Assembly (NCBI RefSeq): GCF_900566075.1
Contig: NZ_UPHU01000001.1
Span: 1,860,001 to 1,924,000, forward strand
Length of the DNA: 64,000 nucleotides
From: Mycobacterium pseudokansasii
GTDB lineage: Bacteria; Actinomycetota; Actinomycetes; Mycobacteriales; Mycobacteriaceae
Reading direction: 5' to 3'
The stretch's first letter is position 1; every line of letters begins with the position of its first letter. Below the pieces are notes generated by a model. It was not told where the DNA came from. It saw only the letters and a list, made by a program, of their open reading frames with translations, and searched no databases. Both the position numbers and the translations under genes were made by a program. Shown piece by piece: positions 18,325-27,842 of this stretch.

Positions 18325-18508
18325 AACTTGCTAATGTGTGCCGCTTCCTTGGCGGAGTAATCGGCGGTTCCGCCGGGTCGTTGTCCGATTCTCGGTGACT
18401 AGTGAACCGGCGGTCGACGAGTGCCAAGCTGTGCTACGGCTACAGTCACCGCGTTCCTCGCGAGTGAGTCGTCGCTTCCCTTCGCCTCGGAGCAGTAGTC
18501 GGACGCGA

Positions 18509-19939
18509 TCACGGCGACAGTCCAGGGGCGTCTCGAAAGCCGAATTCGTGCCGCAGCAGGGTGCGTGCGGCGTAATAACCGGACATGCCGTGCACCCCGG
18601 CGCCGGGCGGAGTGGCCGCCGAACACAGGTACACCCCGGGAACCGGTGTGCGCCAAGGGTTAAGGCGTGGTGTGGGTCCGGCGATCGCACGCCACACGGA
18701 GTTGGCACCCACGGAGATATCGCCACCGACATAGTTAGCGTTGTGCTCGACCATTCGTGCGGCGGGCACGGAACGTGCTGCGACGACGACGTCGCGGAAG
18801 CCAGGTGCCAGCCGCTCGACGACCCGGGTCACCGTCTCGGTCGCATCGACCGTCGAGCCCGAAGGGACGTGGGCGTACGTCCAGAAGGGACGCCGGCCGA
18901 CGCCATCCACTCGGCCGGGATCGGCCAGGTGCGGGCTTGCCGCCAGCACCATCGGCCAGTCGGCGTGGCGCCCGGCCGCGACCTCCGCCTCGGCGCGCGC
19001 CATCTGCTCGCGGGTGCCGCCGAGGTGAAGCGTCGGGGCCTGACTGAGCCGGGAATCCGACCACGGAATCTCGTCACTGAGCACGAAGTCGACTTTCGCC
19101 ACACCGGAGCCAAACCGGTACCGGCGCAACGCTTTAGCGTACCGATCTGGAAGGGCGTCGCGGTAGACGTGCAGCAGCGTCGTGGGCGCCGTATCGAAAA
19201 CCACGACACCGCCGGGCGGAGAAGTGATCTCGACGCCTGCGGTCAGCTCACCGCCGTGTGCCCGCAGATCGGCGATCAGCGCGTCGGCGATCACCTGGCT
19301 GCCGCCCACCGGGATGGGCCAGCCGACCGAATGGGCGAGGGTGGCCAGCATGAGCCCTGCACCCGCCGACACCAGCGACGGCAACCGAGAAATGGCATGG
19401 GCCGCGACGCCAGTGAACAGCGCTCGGGCATCTTCGCCAACCAGGGAGCGCCACGCGGGCGTTCCCTGGGCCAGCATTCGCAATCCGAGGCGCATAGTCG
19501 GCGCCAGCGACGTGGGCACCGAACGCTTGTCGCCGAGCATAAGGTCCACGACGGCACCGGAATTCGTCACCAGCGGACCGAGGAGCCGTCGCCAGGACGC
19601 ACCGTCGTCCAATTCGACGCAGGTGCGGGCCAGGTCGCGGTAGGCGATGGCCGCTGGCCGCCCCGGCAGCGGGTTGGCATACGAGATCTCCGGTACGGCC
19701 AGTGTCACACCGCGCGCGGAAAGGTCGAACTCGGCGAAAAACGGCGACGCCAGCGCCAGCGGATGAACCGCTGAACACACGTCGTGCATGACCTCGGGAT
19801 ATTCACCGTCGGCCGCGCTGCGCGCGCCGCCCCCGAACGTCGGCTGGGCCTCGAGTACCTGTACTTCCAGGCCGGCTCGGGCGCAGATGACGGCGGCAGC
19901 CAGCCCGTTGGGCCCGCTGCCGACGACGGTGACGTCCAC
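18509..19939 (-). CDS. Phytoene-desaturase-like FAD oxidoreductase (Rv2997 type)
   Basis: 476 residues. Seen: dinucleotide-binding VTVVGSGPNGLAAAVICARA at the N-terminus with GLEVQVLEAQPTFGGGARSA next to it, a middle domain, and the C-terminal FAD motif GVYLCSAATPPGAGVHGMSG then YYAARTLLRHEFGF. It belongs to the phytoene desaturase/NAD(P)-binding amine-oxidase family; the substrate is not known. Divergent from serA1, with a 55-bp tandem repeat between. The right border of the accessory island lies in the 184 bp between it and the NERD-kinase gene, where nothing recognisable was seen. Confidence 0.88.
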   Translation of the reverse strand: MDVTVVGSGPNGLAAAVICARAGLEVQVLEAQPTFGGGARSAADGEYPEVMHDVCSAVHPLALASPFFAEFDLSARGVTLAVPEISYANPLPGRPAAIAYRDLARTCVELDDGASWRRLLGPLVTNSGAVVDLMLGDKRSVPTSLAPTMRLGLRMLAQGTPAWRSLVGEDARALFTGVAAHAISRLPSLVSAGAGLMLATLAHSVGWPIPVGGSQVIADALIADLRAHGGELTAGVEITSPPGGVVVFDTAPTTLLHVYRDALPDRYAKALRRYRFGSGVAKVDFVLSDEIPWSDSRLSQAPTLHLGGTREQMARAEAEVAAGRHADWPMVLAASPHLADPGRVDGVGRRPFWTYAHVPSGSTVDATETVTRVVERLAPGFRDVVVAARSVPAARMVEHNANYVGGDISVGANSVWRAIAGPTPRLNPWRTPVPGVYLCSAATPPGAGVHGMSGYYAARTLLRHEFGFRDAPGLSP

Positions 19940-19958
19940 CCGCCGATTACAACCGACC

Positions 19959-20123
19959 GGGCCGTGGGCGTCGACCCGCAGCGCCCGGCTCCGCCGCGCT
20001 CGCGGTCGCCGCTGGGCCGTGGGCGTCGACCCGCAGCGCCCGGCTCCGCCGCGCTCGCGGTCGCCGCTGGGCCGTGGGCGTCGACCCGCAGCGCCCGGCT
20101 CCGCCGCGCTCGCGGTCGCCGCT
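19959..20123. repeat. 55-bp tandem repeat, three copies, before serA1
   Basis: Three essentially identical 55-bp units start at 19959, 20014 and 20069 (each begins GGGCCGTGGGCG). The unit contains CCCGCAGCGCCCGGCT followed by CGCCGCGCTCGCGG, nearly the same core as the 54-bp repeat at 27843-28204. The array fills the divergent space between an oxidoreductase gene and serA1 and stops 11 bp from the serA1 start. Confidence 0.9.
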
Positions 20124-20128
20124 ACGCT
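20123..20128 (+). promoter_or_regulatory. Probable -10 box of serA1
   Basis: TACGCT ends six bases before the GTG of serA1 at 20135, a spacing consistent with a leaderless transcript. Its first base is the last base of the tandem repeat, so the repeat occupies the -35 and upstream region. Confidence 0.45.
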
Positions 20129-20134
20129 GTCCGG

Positions 20135-21721
20135 GTGAACTTGCCTGTTGTATTAATCGCCGACAAACTTGCCCAATCGACGGTCGCTGCCCTGGGAGAC
20201 CAGGTGGAGGTGCGCTGGGTAGACGGTCCGGACCGCGCGAAGCTGCTGGCCGCAGTGCCCGAGGCCGACGCGCTGCTGGTACGGTCGGCCACCACCGTGG
20301 ACGCCGAAGTGCTGGCCGCGGCTCCCAGGCTGAAAATCGTGGCACGCGCCGGCGTCGGGCTGGACAACGTCGACGTAGACGCCGCCACCGCCCGCGGTGT
20401 GCTGGTGGTCAACGCCCCGACGTCGAACATCCACAGCGCCGCAGAGCACGCCCTCGCGCTGCTACTGGCCGCGGCCCGGCAGATCCCGGCCGCCGACGCC
20501 ACGCTGCGCGAGCGCACCTGGAAACGGTCCTCGTTCTCCGGCACCGAGATCTTCGGAAAGACCGTCGGCGTCGTCGGATTGGGCCGCATCGGACAGTTGG
20601 TCGCGCAGCGGGTCGCCGCTTTCGACGCCCACGTCGTCGCCTACGACCCTTACGTCTCGTCCGCCCGGGCTGCGCAGCTCGGCATCGAACTGCTGCCCCT
20701 GGACGACCTGCTGGCCCGCGCCGACTTCATCTCGGTGCACCTGCCCAAGACGCCCGAGACGGCAGGTCTGATCGACAAGGAAGCACTGGCCAGGACCAAG
20801 CCCGGCGTCATCATCGTCAACGCCGCCCGCGGCGGCCTGGTGGACGAGGCGGCCCTGGCCGACGCGGTCAGCAGGGGCCACGTGCGCGCTGCCGGTCTTG
20901 ACGTGTTCGCCAGCGAACCGTGCACCGACAGCCCGTTGTTCGACCTGCCCCAGGTGGTCGTCACCCCGCACCTCGGGGCGTCCACCGCCGAGGCCCAGGA
21001 CCGGGCCGGAACTGACGTCGCCGAGAGCGTTCGACTGGCGCTGGCGGGGGAGTTCGTTCCCGACGCGGTCAACGTCGGCGCCGGAGTGGTCAGCGAAGAG
21101 GTGGCGCCCTGGCTGGATCTAGTGCGCAAGCTCGGAGTGCTGGCCGCCGCGCTGTCCGATGACGCGCCGGTGTCGTTGTCGGTACAGGTTCGAGGTGAGC
21201 TTGCCTCCGAAGAGGTTGAGGTGCTGCGGCTTTCGGCGTTGCGCGGGCTGTTTTCGGCGGTGATCGACGAGCCGGTGACCTTTGTCAACGCCCCGGCGCT
21301 GGCCGCCGAGCGCGGGGTCTCCGCCGAGATCACCAAGGCCCCCGAAAGCCCCAACCACCGCAGTGTCGTCGACGTCCGTGCGGTCGGCGCGGACGGCTCC
21401 GTCGTGAATGTCTCGGGCACGCTGTACGGCCCGCAGCTGACTCAGAAGATCGTGCAGATCAACGGCCGCCACTTCGACATGCGCGCCGAGGGGATCAACT
21501 TGATCGTCCACTACGTCGACCAGCCGGGAGCCCTGGGCAAGATCGGCACCGTGCTGGGCGCGGCCGGGGTGAACATCCATGCCGCTCAATTGTCCGAGGA
21601 CGTCGAGGGTCCGCGCGCGACGATCCTGCTGCGGCTGGATCAGGCTGTGCCCGACGATGTCCGGTCGGCGATGGTGGCGGCAGTCGGCGCCAACAAGATC
21701 GAAGTGGTCGACCTGTCGTGA
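20135..21721 (+). CDS. serA1: D-3-phosphoglycerate dehydrogenase
   Basis: 528 residues, equal to M. tuberculosis SerA1. Oxidises 3-phosphoglycerate to phosphohydroxypyruvate, the first committed step of serine synthesis. Seen: NAD motif VGVVGLGRIGQLVAQRVAAF, catalytic region VNAARGGLVDEAAL and LDVFASEPCTDSPLF, VVTPHLGAST with the active-site His, an intervening domain typical of the long (type I) enzymes, and a C-terminal ACT domain NLIVHYVDQPGALGKIGTVL for serine feedback. GTG at 20135 chosen by length and by the -10 box; the frame upstream is repeat DNA. Linked to leuB by a MIRU-like spacer. Confidence 0.97.
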   Translation: MNLPVVLIADKLAQSTVAALGDQVEVRWVDGPDRAKLLAAVPEADALLVRSATTVDAEVLAAAPRLKIVARAGVGLDNVDVDAATARGVLVVNAPTSNIHSAAEHALALLLAAARQIPAADATLRERTWKRSSFSGTEIFGKTVGVVGLGRIGQLVAQRVAAFDAHVVAYDPYVSSARAAQLGIELLPLDDLLARADFISVHLPKTPETAGLIDKEALARTKPGVIIVNAARGGLVDEAALADAVSRGHVRAAGLDVFASEPCTDSPLFDLPQVVVTPHLGASTAEAQDRAGTDVAESVRLALAGEFVPDAVNVGAGVVSEEVAPWLDLVRKLGVLAAALSDDAPVSLSVQVRGELASEEVEVLRLSALRGLFSAVIDEPVTFVNAPALAAERGVSAEITKAPESPNHRSVVDVRAVGADGSVVNVSGTLYGPQLTQKIVQINGRHFDMRAEGINLIVHYVDQPGALGKIGTVLGAAGVNIHAAQLSEDVEGPRATILLRLDQAVPDDVRSAMVAAVGANKIEVVDLS

Positions 21722-21793
21722 AGCGCGCCGGCGACGATGCAGTGGGGGCACCGCCCGCTTGTGGGGGACGAAGCGATGAGGAGGAGCGCGTCA
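21722..21793 (+). repeat. MIRU-like element between serA1 and leuB
   Basis: The whole 72-bp spacer resembles a mycobacterial interspersed repetitive unit. It holds GCGCGCCGGCGACGATGCA at its left and GAAGCGATGAGGAGGAGCGC at its right, separated by a GC-rich block with GTGGGGG repeated. It starts directly after the serA1 stop and runs to the leuB ATG, the placement typical of MIRUs inside operons. The opposite-strand counterpart is seen before coaD. Confidence 0.65.
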
Positions 21794-22804
21794 ATGAAGC
21801 TCGCGATCATCGCAGGTGACGGCATCGGTCCCGAGGTGATGACCGAAGCGGTCAAAGTCCTCGACGCGGTGCTGCCGGGCGTGCAGAAGACCGGCTACGA
21901 CCTCGGCGCCAGGCGGTTCCACGCCACCGGCGAGCTATTACCGGACACGGTGCTCGCCGAACTCCGCGAGCACGACGCCATCCTGCTCGGGGCCATCGGG
22001 GACCCGTCGGTGCCCAGCGGCGTGCTGGAGCGCGGCTTGCTGCTGCGACTGCGCTTCGAGCTGGACCACCACATCAATCTGCGGCCGGCTCGGCTCTACC
22101 CGGGAGTGAGCAGCCCCCTGGCGGGTAACCCCGACATCGATTTTCTGGTGGTGCGCGAGGGAACCGAGGGGCCCTACACCGGTAACGGCGGTGCGATTCG
22201 GGTCGGCACGCCCAACGAGGTGGCCACCGAAGTCAGCGTGAACACCGCGTTCGGCGCGCGCAGGGTGGTCGCCGACGCGTTCGAGCGGGCGCAGCGGCGT
22301 CGTAAGCATCTGACGCTGGTGCACAAGACCAACGTCCTGACATTCGCCGGAAGCCTGTGGTGGCGGACCGTGCAGGAGACCGGCGAGAAGTTTCCCGACG
22401 TCGAGGTGGCGTATCAGCACGTCGACGCGGCCACCATCCACATGATCACCGACCCAGGTCGTTTCGACGTCGTCGTCACCGACAACTTGTTCGGCGACAT
22501 CATCACCGACCTGGCAGCGGCGGTCTGCGGCGGAATCGGCTTGGCCGCCAGTGGAAACATCGACGCGACCCGGACGAACCCGTCGATGTTCGAGCCGGTG
22601 CATGGCAGCGCTCCCGACATCGCCGGTCAGGGCATCGCCGATCCGACCGCGGCGATCATGTCGGTGGCGCTGCTGCTTGCCCACGTCGGCGAGGTCAACG
22701 CCGCCGACCGGGTAGACCGGGCGGTCGAGAAGTACCTGGCGACTCGGGGCAACGAACGGCTGGCCACCACCGCCGTCGGCGACCGGATTGCCGCAGCGCT
22801 CTAG
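21794..22804 (+). CDS. leuB: 3-isopropylmalate dehydrogenase
   Basis: 336 residues. Oxidatively decarboxylates 3-isopropylmalate in leucine synthesis, after LeuCD. Seen: [36 protein letters not shown], the substrate Arg/Tyr region [13 protein letters not shown], and the catalytic Asp stretch [20 protein letters not shown], then [23 protein letters not shown] at 21794 preceded by GAGGAG. Its 3' end overlaps the convergent MFS gene by 4 bp. A degraded second copy of its last 50 codons sits at 24028-24188. Confidence 0.97.
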   Translation: MKLAIIAGDGIGPEVMTEAVKVLDAVLPGVQKTGYDLGARRFHATGELLPDTVLAELREHDAILLGAIGDPSVPSGVLERGLLLRLRFELDHHINLRPARLYPGVSSPLAGNPDIDFLVVREGTEGPYTGNGGAIRVGTPNEVATEVSVNTAFGARRVVADAFERAQRRRKHLTLVHKTNVLTFAGSLWWRTVQETGEKFPDVEVAYQHVDAATIHMITDPGRFDVVVTDNLFGDIITDLAAAVCGGIGLAASGNIDATRTNPSMFEPVHGSAPDIAGQGIADPTAAIMSVALLLAHVGEVNAADRVDRAVEKYLATRGNERLATTAVGDRIAAAL

Positions 22805-23991
22805 CTTGCCGCTCGGACGTGCGCGCGAGCGTGCTGCGGCACAATCGGCCACGCCAGCAGCGGAAACAAACCGCACACCGCGAAGGCCAGCGGATAGCCC
22901 GACGCCTCGATCACCCCGCCGAATACCGGGGGCCCGATTGCCGCGGTGAGTCGCTGGGTGGTGTTCTGGGCGCCCATCGCGCGCCCGCTCCAGAAACGCC
23001 CGGCCACCTCGGGGATCGCGGTGAACGCCAAGCCGTTGTCGAGCACCGTGATCACCGACGCGACGACCATCAGCGCCACCGCCACAGTCGAGTGCAGGTG
23101 ATCGGCGACCGCCAGCAACATCATCACCAGCGCGGCGGCAACGGCAATCATCCGGATGGGCCGCATCCGGGACCCGACGTGGTCCGACCACCGCCCGGCG
23201 GCGATGCGGCCAAGCGCGCCCAGCAATTGCGAGACGCTCATCAACGTGCCGGCGGCCGTGATCGACCAGCCGTGGCTCTTGATCAGCCAGACCAGCATGA
23301 ACGTCAAGACCACCGTCTGGGGGACCATGAGCAGAGCGGATGTGAGGTGGATTCGCCACAGCACCGCCGTGCCGCGATAGGGATTGGCCAACTCGCTGTG
23401 GTCGGCGGCCGACCGCGCCGGCCGCGACGGGTCGCGCACCCACACTGCACAAAGCACTGCTGCCAATGCGCACACCGTCGCCGGGAACAACAGCGCCACC
23501 GAGATGGAGCGCTCACCGAGCTCGGGGAGCACGAGTGCGGCCGAGGCGATTCCGAGCGGCTGCGCGGTCTGCCGGATTCCCATCGCCAGGCCGCGCTGCT
23601 CCGCGGGAAACCAGCCGGTTACCAGCCGCCCGCTGGCGGTGTTGGCGCTGGCCGCGGCCATACCCCCGGCGAACAGGGCAACGCCCTCGGCGAGCATCGA
23701 CTGGGGCACCAGGGATGCCCCATAGGCGGCGGCCGCGGTGAGGGCCAAGCCCACGGTGAGCACGATCCGTTCGCCGACCAGGTCCAGCACATATCCCCAG
23801 CCGATCAGCGTAAAGACCATGCCGAAGCTGGGCATCGCCGACAGCAGGGCGGCTTCGGACAGGCTGATGCCGCGCACGTCGTTGAGTGCGGGAATCAGGA
23901 AGGCAATGCCATTGATGAAGATGGTGGCGCACAACGTCGCGATGAGCGCGATTGCGAGCAGCGACCAACGGCGCGTCGATGTCGTCTGCAT
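22801..23991 (-). CDS. MFS transporter, copy 1
   Basis: 396 residues with about twelve hydrophobic segments (for example [58 protein letters not shown]). MFS loop features: [14 protein letters not shown] between TM2 and TM3 and [18 protein letters not shown] between TM8 and TM9. Shares signature stretches with the two neighbouring copies: [31 protein letters not shown] and [14 protein letters not shown]. Corresponds to the Rv2994 position; the substrate is unknown. Convergent with leuB and overlapping it by 4 bp. Confidence 0.88.
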   Translation of the reverse strand: MQTTSTRRWSLLAIALIATLCATIFINGIAFLIPALNDVRGISLSEAALLSAMPSFGMVFTLIGWGYVLDLVGERIVLTVGLALTAAAAYGASLVPQSMLAEGVALFAGGMAAASANTASGRLVTGWFPAEQRGLAMGIRQTAQPLGIASAALVLPELGERSISVALLFPATVCALAAVLCAVWVRDPSRPARSAADHSELANPYRGTAVLWRIHLTSALLMVPQTVVLTFMLVWLIKSHGWSITAAGTLMSVSQLLGALGRIAAGRWSDHVGSRMRPIRMIAVAAALVMMLLAVADHLHSTVAVALMVVASVITVLDNGLAFTAIPEVAGRFWSGRAMGAQNTTQRLTAAIGPPVFGGVIEASGYPLAFAVCGLFPLLAWPIVPQHARAHVRAAS

Positions 23992-24027
23992 CTACTGGTA
24001 GTTCTCGTGGCGGCTTTTCGGTAAACC

Positions 24028-24188
24028 TCGCCGATGCGCCTCCTCCGAGCGATCACGTCGGTGGCGTTGGTGTTTGTCCACCTCGGCCAGGCCCGGGCGA
24101 GCCCGCCAGCCGAGGCCTGGTTGGCAGCTCGCGGGCGCGAACGGCTTGTCGCCAGCGATGCCGGCGAATCGATTGCCGCCGCGCTCGG
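24028..24188 (+). pseudogene. Duplicated leuB 3'-end fragment
   Basis: A plus-strand stretch reads ITSVALVFVHLGQARA, AEAWLAARGRERLVAS and DAGESIAAAL, which lines up with the leuB end [30 protein letters not shown] and [14 protein letters not shown] similarity starts near CGCCGATGCG at 24028. It has no start, no stop after AAAL and frame disturbances near its left end. It lies under the 3' end of the second MFS gene, as the real leuB end does for the first, so it marks the left junction of a tandem duplication. Confidence 0.8.
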
Positions 24189-25393
24189 GTCTCCAAGCCG
24201 GGCGGCAACAGGCGAGTCGGCACCAACGGCACCGCCGCCAGCGGGAACAACCCGCACAGCGCCCAGGCCAGCGGATAGGCCGCCGTCGTGATAAGCGCAC
24301 CGAACAGCGGGGGCCCGGCGGCCGCCATTAGGCGCTGCGTGGTGTTCTGGGTCCCCAGCGCGCGCCCGCTCCAATAGGGTCCGGCGAACTCGGTGATCGC
24401 CGTTGCCTCCAACCCGTTGTCGAGTACCGCGATCACCGAGATAGCGATCATGAGCAACACGGCATATCGCGAACCGATGTTGTCGGTAAGCGCCAACAAG
24501 AACAGGGCCGACGCGGCGGCGACGGCGATGATGCGGACGGGCCGCATCCGTGAGCCGACGTAGTCCGACCAGCGGCCGACCGCGATACGACCCAGCGCAC
24601 CCAGCAGCTGCGAAACGGTCACCAAACCGCCGGCCGCCGCGACCGACCAACCGTGATGGTTCATCAGCCAGACCAACATGAACGTCACGGTCACCGTCTG
24701 CGGCATCATCAGCAGCGCGGACATCGCGTGGATGCGCCACAATACCGATGACCCCCGATATGGACTGGCCAGCTCTTCGTCGGTGGCGACTTTGCGGGAC
24801 TTGCGCGGCGCGTTGGCTACTCCGAGCAGGCTGGCCACCGCAGCCACGGTGCACGCGACGGCGGGAAACATCAGTCCGGCATGGGCGCCTCGTTCGGCCA
24901 GCTCCGGTATGACCAGCGCGCCCAGCGCGATTCCCAACGGTTGCGCGGTCTGCCGGATCCCCATCGCCAGTCCTCGTTGATGCGGTGGAAACCAGCCCGA
25001 TACCAGCCGGCCGCCGGCACTGTTGCTGCTGGCGGCCGCCATGCCGCCCAAAAACAGGTAGATGCCCATCAGGGGCAGCGAGTGCACGGACGCCGCGGCA
25101 TAGGCGGCTGCGGCGGTGAGAGCCGAGCCCACGGTCATCACAATCCGCTCACCCACACGGTCCAGGACGTAACCCCAGGCCACCAGCGTTACCACCATGC
25201 CCCAGCTGGGCATCGACGCCAACAGACCCGCTTGTGTCAGTGGGGTTCCGCGCGCGGCTTCCAGGCGGGGGATCAGGAAGGCGACGCCGTTGATGAACAG
25301 AAACGACGTCGAGGTCACCAGCAGCGAGACGACCACGATCGACCAGCGTGCAAACAAGCTCAATTCGCCCGGGTCGCTCGGTTGACGCGGCAT
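24053..25393 (-). CDS. MFS transporter, copy 2
   Basis: 446 residues from ATG at 25393; an ATG at 25420 would add nine. Twelve hydrophobic segments, with RWSIVVVSLLVTSTSFLFI as TM1 and MFS loops GYVLDRVGERIVMTVG and GRWSDYVGSRMRPVRI. Clearly paralogous to copies 1 and 3. The last 45 residues (ARRQSIRRHRWRQAVRAREL onward) are basic, not conserved, and are simply the antisense of the leuB fragment read through after the original stop was lost. Nothing shows that this tail matters. Substrate unknown. Confidence 0.87.
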   Translation of the reverse strand: MPRQPSDPGELSLFARWSIVVVSLLVTSTSFLFINGVAFLIPRLEAARGTPLTQAGLLASMPSWGMVVTLVAWGYVLDRVGERIVMTVGSALTAAAAYAAASVHSLPLMGIYLFLGGMAAASSNSAGGRLVSGWFPPHQRGLAMGIRQTAQPLGIALGALVIPELAERGAHAGLMFPAVACTVAAVASLLGVANAPRKSRKVATDEELASPYRGSSVLWRIHAMSALLMMPQTVTVTFMLVWLMNHHGWSVAAAGGLVTVSQLLGALGRIAVGRWSDYVGSRMRPVRIIAVAAASALFLLALTDNIGSRYAVLLMIAISVIAVLDNGLEATAITEFAGPYWSGRALGTQNTTQRLMAAAGPPLFGALITTAAYPLAWALCGLFPLAAVPLVPTRLLPPGLETRARRQSIRRHRWRQAVRARELPTRPRLAGSPGPGRGGQTPTPPT

Positions 25394-25447
25394 TGGCTCA
25401 TGCTCGCACAAGCATGCCAAGTGCAGGTGATTCGCGGGCGCGGTACG

Positions 25448-26152
25448 CTACCCCGCTTTGTGCGCGGTGAGCAAGAAAGCCGAGACCTTTACCCGGTTTC
25501 TTTCGTCGACCTCGTAGTCATCTAACGAGACGCCCGGGATCCGAGATAGGACCTCGGCCAAGTGAACATGGATGAACGCCGGCCGGATCTCGTCGATCGC
25601 CCAATACCGTGAAACAGCTTCTCGCAATTCAGTTTCGGTAACGAGATTTGGAGGCGCCGCGGGAGCATCGGGCGGCAGCTCGATGTCGGCCGGGAGCGCG
25701 GTCGCGGTCGACGCCAGGACATAGTAGGACGCGCCCGGGGCGGCGGCACGGTGCACCGAGCGGATGTAGTCGTCGCGCGAATCGACCGGAAGCGATTCGA
25801 ACAGGGTGCTGTCGATGATGGTGTTGAACCGGCCGTCGTAGCCGCAAAGTGACGTCAGGTCATCCTGCACGAACGTGACCGTGCTGAGCCCTCGATCGTC
25901 GGCGGCTTGCTTGGCCTTGGCGATCGCGGTGCCAGACACGTCGACACCCATGACTGTGTGCCCGAGTGCGGCGAGCGCAAGCGACAGCTCGGCGACCCCA
26001 CAACCGGCATCGAGAACCTCGCTGCGGATCTTGCCGGCCCGTATCAGTGCCGCGATTTCCGGTTGCGGTTCGCCAATGTTCCACGGCGGCGGTCCCCCGA
26101 AGACACCATGTTCGCGATATGCGGCTTCCCAATCCATCAATTCGCGGTTCAC
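25448..26152 (-). CDS. Class I SAM-dependent methyltransferase
   Basis: 234 residues. Seen: motif I VLDAGCGVAELSLALAALGH, the acidic residue of motif II in VMGVDVSGTAIAKA, VTFVQDDLTSL, IIDSTLFESLP in place of motif IV, and a C-terminal strand RVKVSAFLLTAHKAG. The N-terminus MNRELMDWEAAYREHG with PPPWNIGEPQPEI is typical of mycobacterial thiopurine-methyltransferase-like small-molecule enzymes. Substrate unknown. It lies between MFS copies 2 and 3 on the same strand, 54 bp upstream of the copy 2 start, so the two may be cotranscribed. Confidence 0.88.
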   Translation of the reverse strand: MNRELMDWEAAYREHGVFGGPPPWNIGEPQPEIAALIRAGKIRSEVLDAGCGVAELSLALAALGHTVMGVDVSGTAIAKAKQAADDRGLSTVTFVQDDLTSLCGYDGRFNTIIDSTLFESLPVDSRDDYIRSVHRAAAPGASYYVLASTATALPADIELPPDAPAAPPNLVTETELREAVSRYWAIDEIRPAFIHVHLAEVLSRIPGVSLDDYEVDERNRVKVSAFLLTAHKAG

Positions 26153-26276
26153 GGCCCGAACCCTAGCCGAGAGGCGCAGATTAGTAGGACGCCGACGGTC
26201 GTTCGCAGCCGGGCGTGCGCGCCAACAATGTTTGAGAGCTTCTCGTCGGGCGGTGCCGGTCTGAATCCTCGCCCAT

Positions 26277-26478
26277 GAGGCTCATCCGAATGCGCGTCGA
26301 TTCGCCAGTCCTGACGGCCCGTCTGGCCGATCGGCCTTTGTCGCATCGAAGGCTCGGCGGACGACCCCGGGGGATGACCGTCCGGGAACCGCGGAACACC
26401 TGTTCGGTACGCCGAACTTCACCGGCCGCTCCTGGCCGTTGGCCGACGTCCGGCTGCCCGGAAAGGTCGCCGGCGCGC
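26277..26478 (+). pseudogene. Duplicated 5' fragment of the FAH-hydrolase gene
   Basis: About 200 bp matching 28207-28404, the promoter and first 60 codons of the FAH gene. Shared runs include AGTCCTGACGGCCCGTC, GATGACCGTCCGGGAA and GGCCGTTGGCCGACGTCCGG. Small insertions and deletions break the frame (it reads SPVLTARLADRPLS in the wrong phase). It sits directly beyond the 3' end of MFS copy 3, as a mirror of the leuB fragment beside MFS copy 2, and marks the right junction of the duplication. Confidence 0.82.
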
Positions 26479-26494
26479 ACGTCCTACCCGGTTG

Positions 26495-27741
26495 TTAATC
26501 ACGGGCTTGAACTGGTTTCCGTGGAAGTCGGCCGAGGGAATGTTCGGCTTCGCGGTCCTCCGCATCGGGCGGGCGCAGGCCGACGGGCACCAAGGGTGCC
26601 GCGGACAGTGGGAACAGCCCACACAATGCGAGCGCCAATGGATATCCGCCGACCGTGATCATCGCTCCGAATGCCGGCGGGCCTGCCAAGGTCATCAGCC
26701 GCTGGGTCGTGTTCTGAACGCCCAGCGCGCGCCCACTCCAGAATTGTCGGGCGAATTCGGTGATCGCAGTGGCCTCGAGCCCGTTGTCCATCACCGTGAT
26801 CACCGAGACCATGACCATGAACGCCACCGCAAGCGGCGAATCGAGCTGATTGGCCAAAGACAGCATGAGTAACGTGACGCTGGTGGCGAGCGCGACGATG
26901 CGGGGCGCATGCGCGATCCCACACAATCGGACCAGCTGCCGGCCGCAATGCGGGTCAACGCACCGAGTAGTTGAGTGATGGTCACCAGCGCACCGGCAGC
27001 TCGCACCGACCACCGTGGTTGCCGGTCAACCAGACCAGCATGAAGGTCACCGTCATCGACTGCGGGCATCACCATGAGTGCTGAAATCGCGTGGATCCGC
27101 CACAGCACGGCGCTGCCGCGATAGGGGTTCACGAGCTCGGCATCGGCGGCCGCGGTCCGTGGCTTGCGCGGCGGGTCGTGTGCGATCAGGGCGTCGACTA
27201 CGGCCGACACCGCGCACGCCGATGCCGGAAACAGCAGTCCCAAGCTTGGACGGTGCTCAGCGAGCTGCGGAATCACCAAGGCGCCCATGGCGATTCCCAA
27301 CGGTTGCGCGGTCTGGCGGACTCCCATGGCCAGCCCCCGCTGATGCGCCGGAAACCACCCCGCCACCACGCGGCCGCAGGCGGGATTGCAGCTGGCCGCC
27401 GCCATCCCGCCCAAGAACAACAGCGCTCCCATCGCCACCAGCGAGTTAACCGATGCCGCGGCGAAGGCGCTGACCGCGGTCAACGCGGAGCCGGTCGCGA
27501 GCACCCTACGTTCTCCGATGCGGTCCGCCACATAACCCCAGGCGATCAGCGCGACCACCATGCCCAGGCTCGGCATTGCCGACAGCAAACCCGCTTCGGC
27601 CAGCGCGGTGCCGCGCGCAGCTTCCAATGCGGGAATCATGAACGGAACGGCGTTGATAAAGCAGAACGCACTGGCGGTTACCGTCAGCGCAATAGCGACG
27701 ATCGATCAGCGCAACGCCGCGCTGACCGGCTCCGCGGCCAT
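26495..27741 (-). pseudogene. MFS transporter, copy 3 (degraded)
   Basis: Homologous to copies 1 and 2 throughout. The ATG at 27741 is followed by an in-frame TGA at 27708-27706, where the paralogues have Trp (ARW-S versus LR-stop-SIVAIALTVTASAF). After IPALEAARGTALAEAGLLSA the frame is good to WRIHAISALMVMP, then shifts near 27055-27060, recovers as ALVTITQLLGALTRIAAG, and shifts again near 26900 to continue VTLLMLSLANQLDSPLAVAF, RALGVQNTTQRLMTLAG. At least one nonsense and two frameshift lesions make it non-functional. Confidence 0.87.
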
Positions 27742-27842
27742 CAAGCCATGCTCGCACAGATGTCATTGGTTGTATGCCTTCTGTTGTCCAGCAATTTCCC
27801 GGGGATTAATGGGCTTGTGCGGACCAGCGGTCAGCCTGGTCC

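Noticed and set aside
18338..19774. 478-codon plus-strand frame
   Set aside because: Antisense of the FAD oxidoreductase; no recognisable domain.
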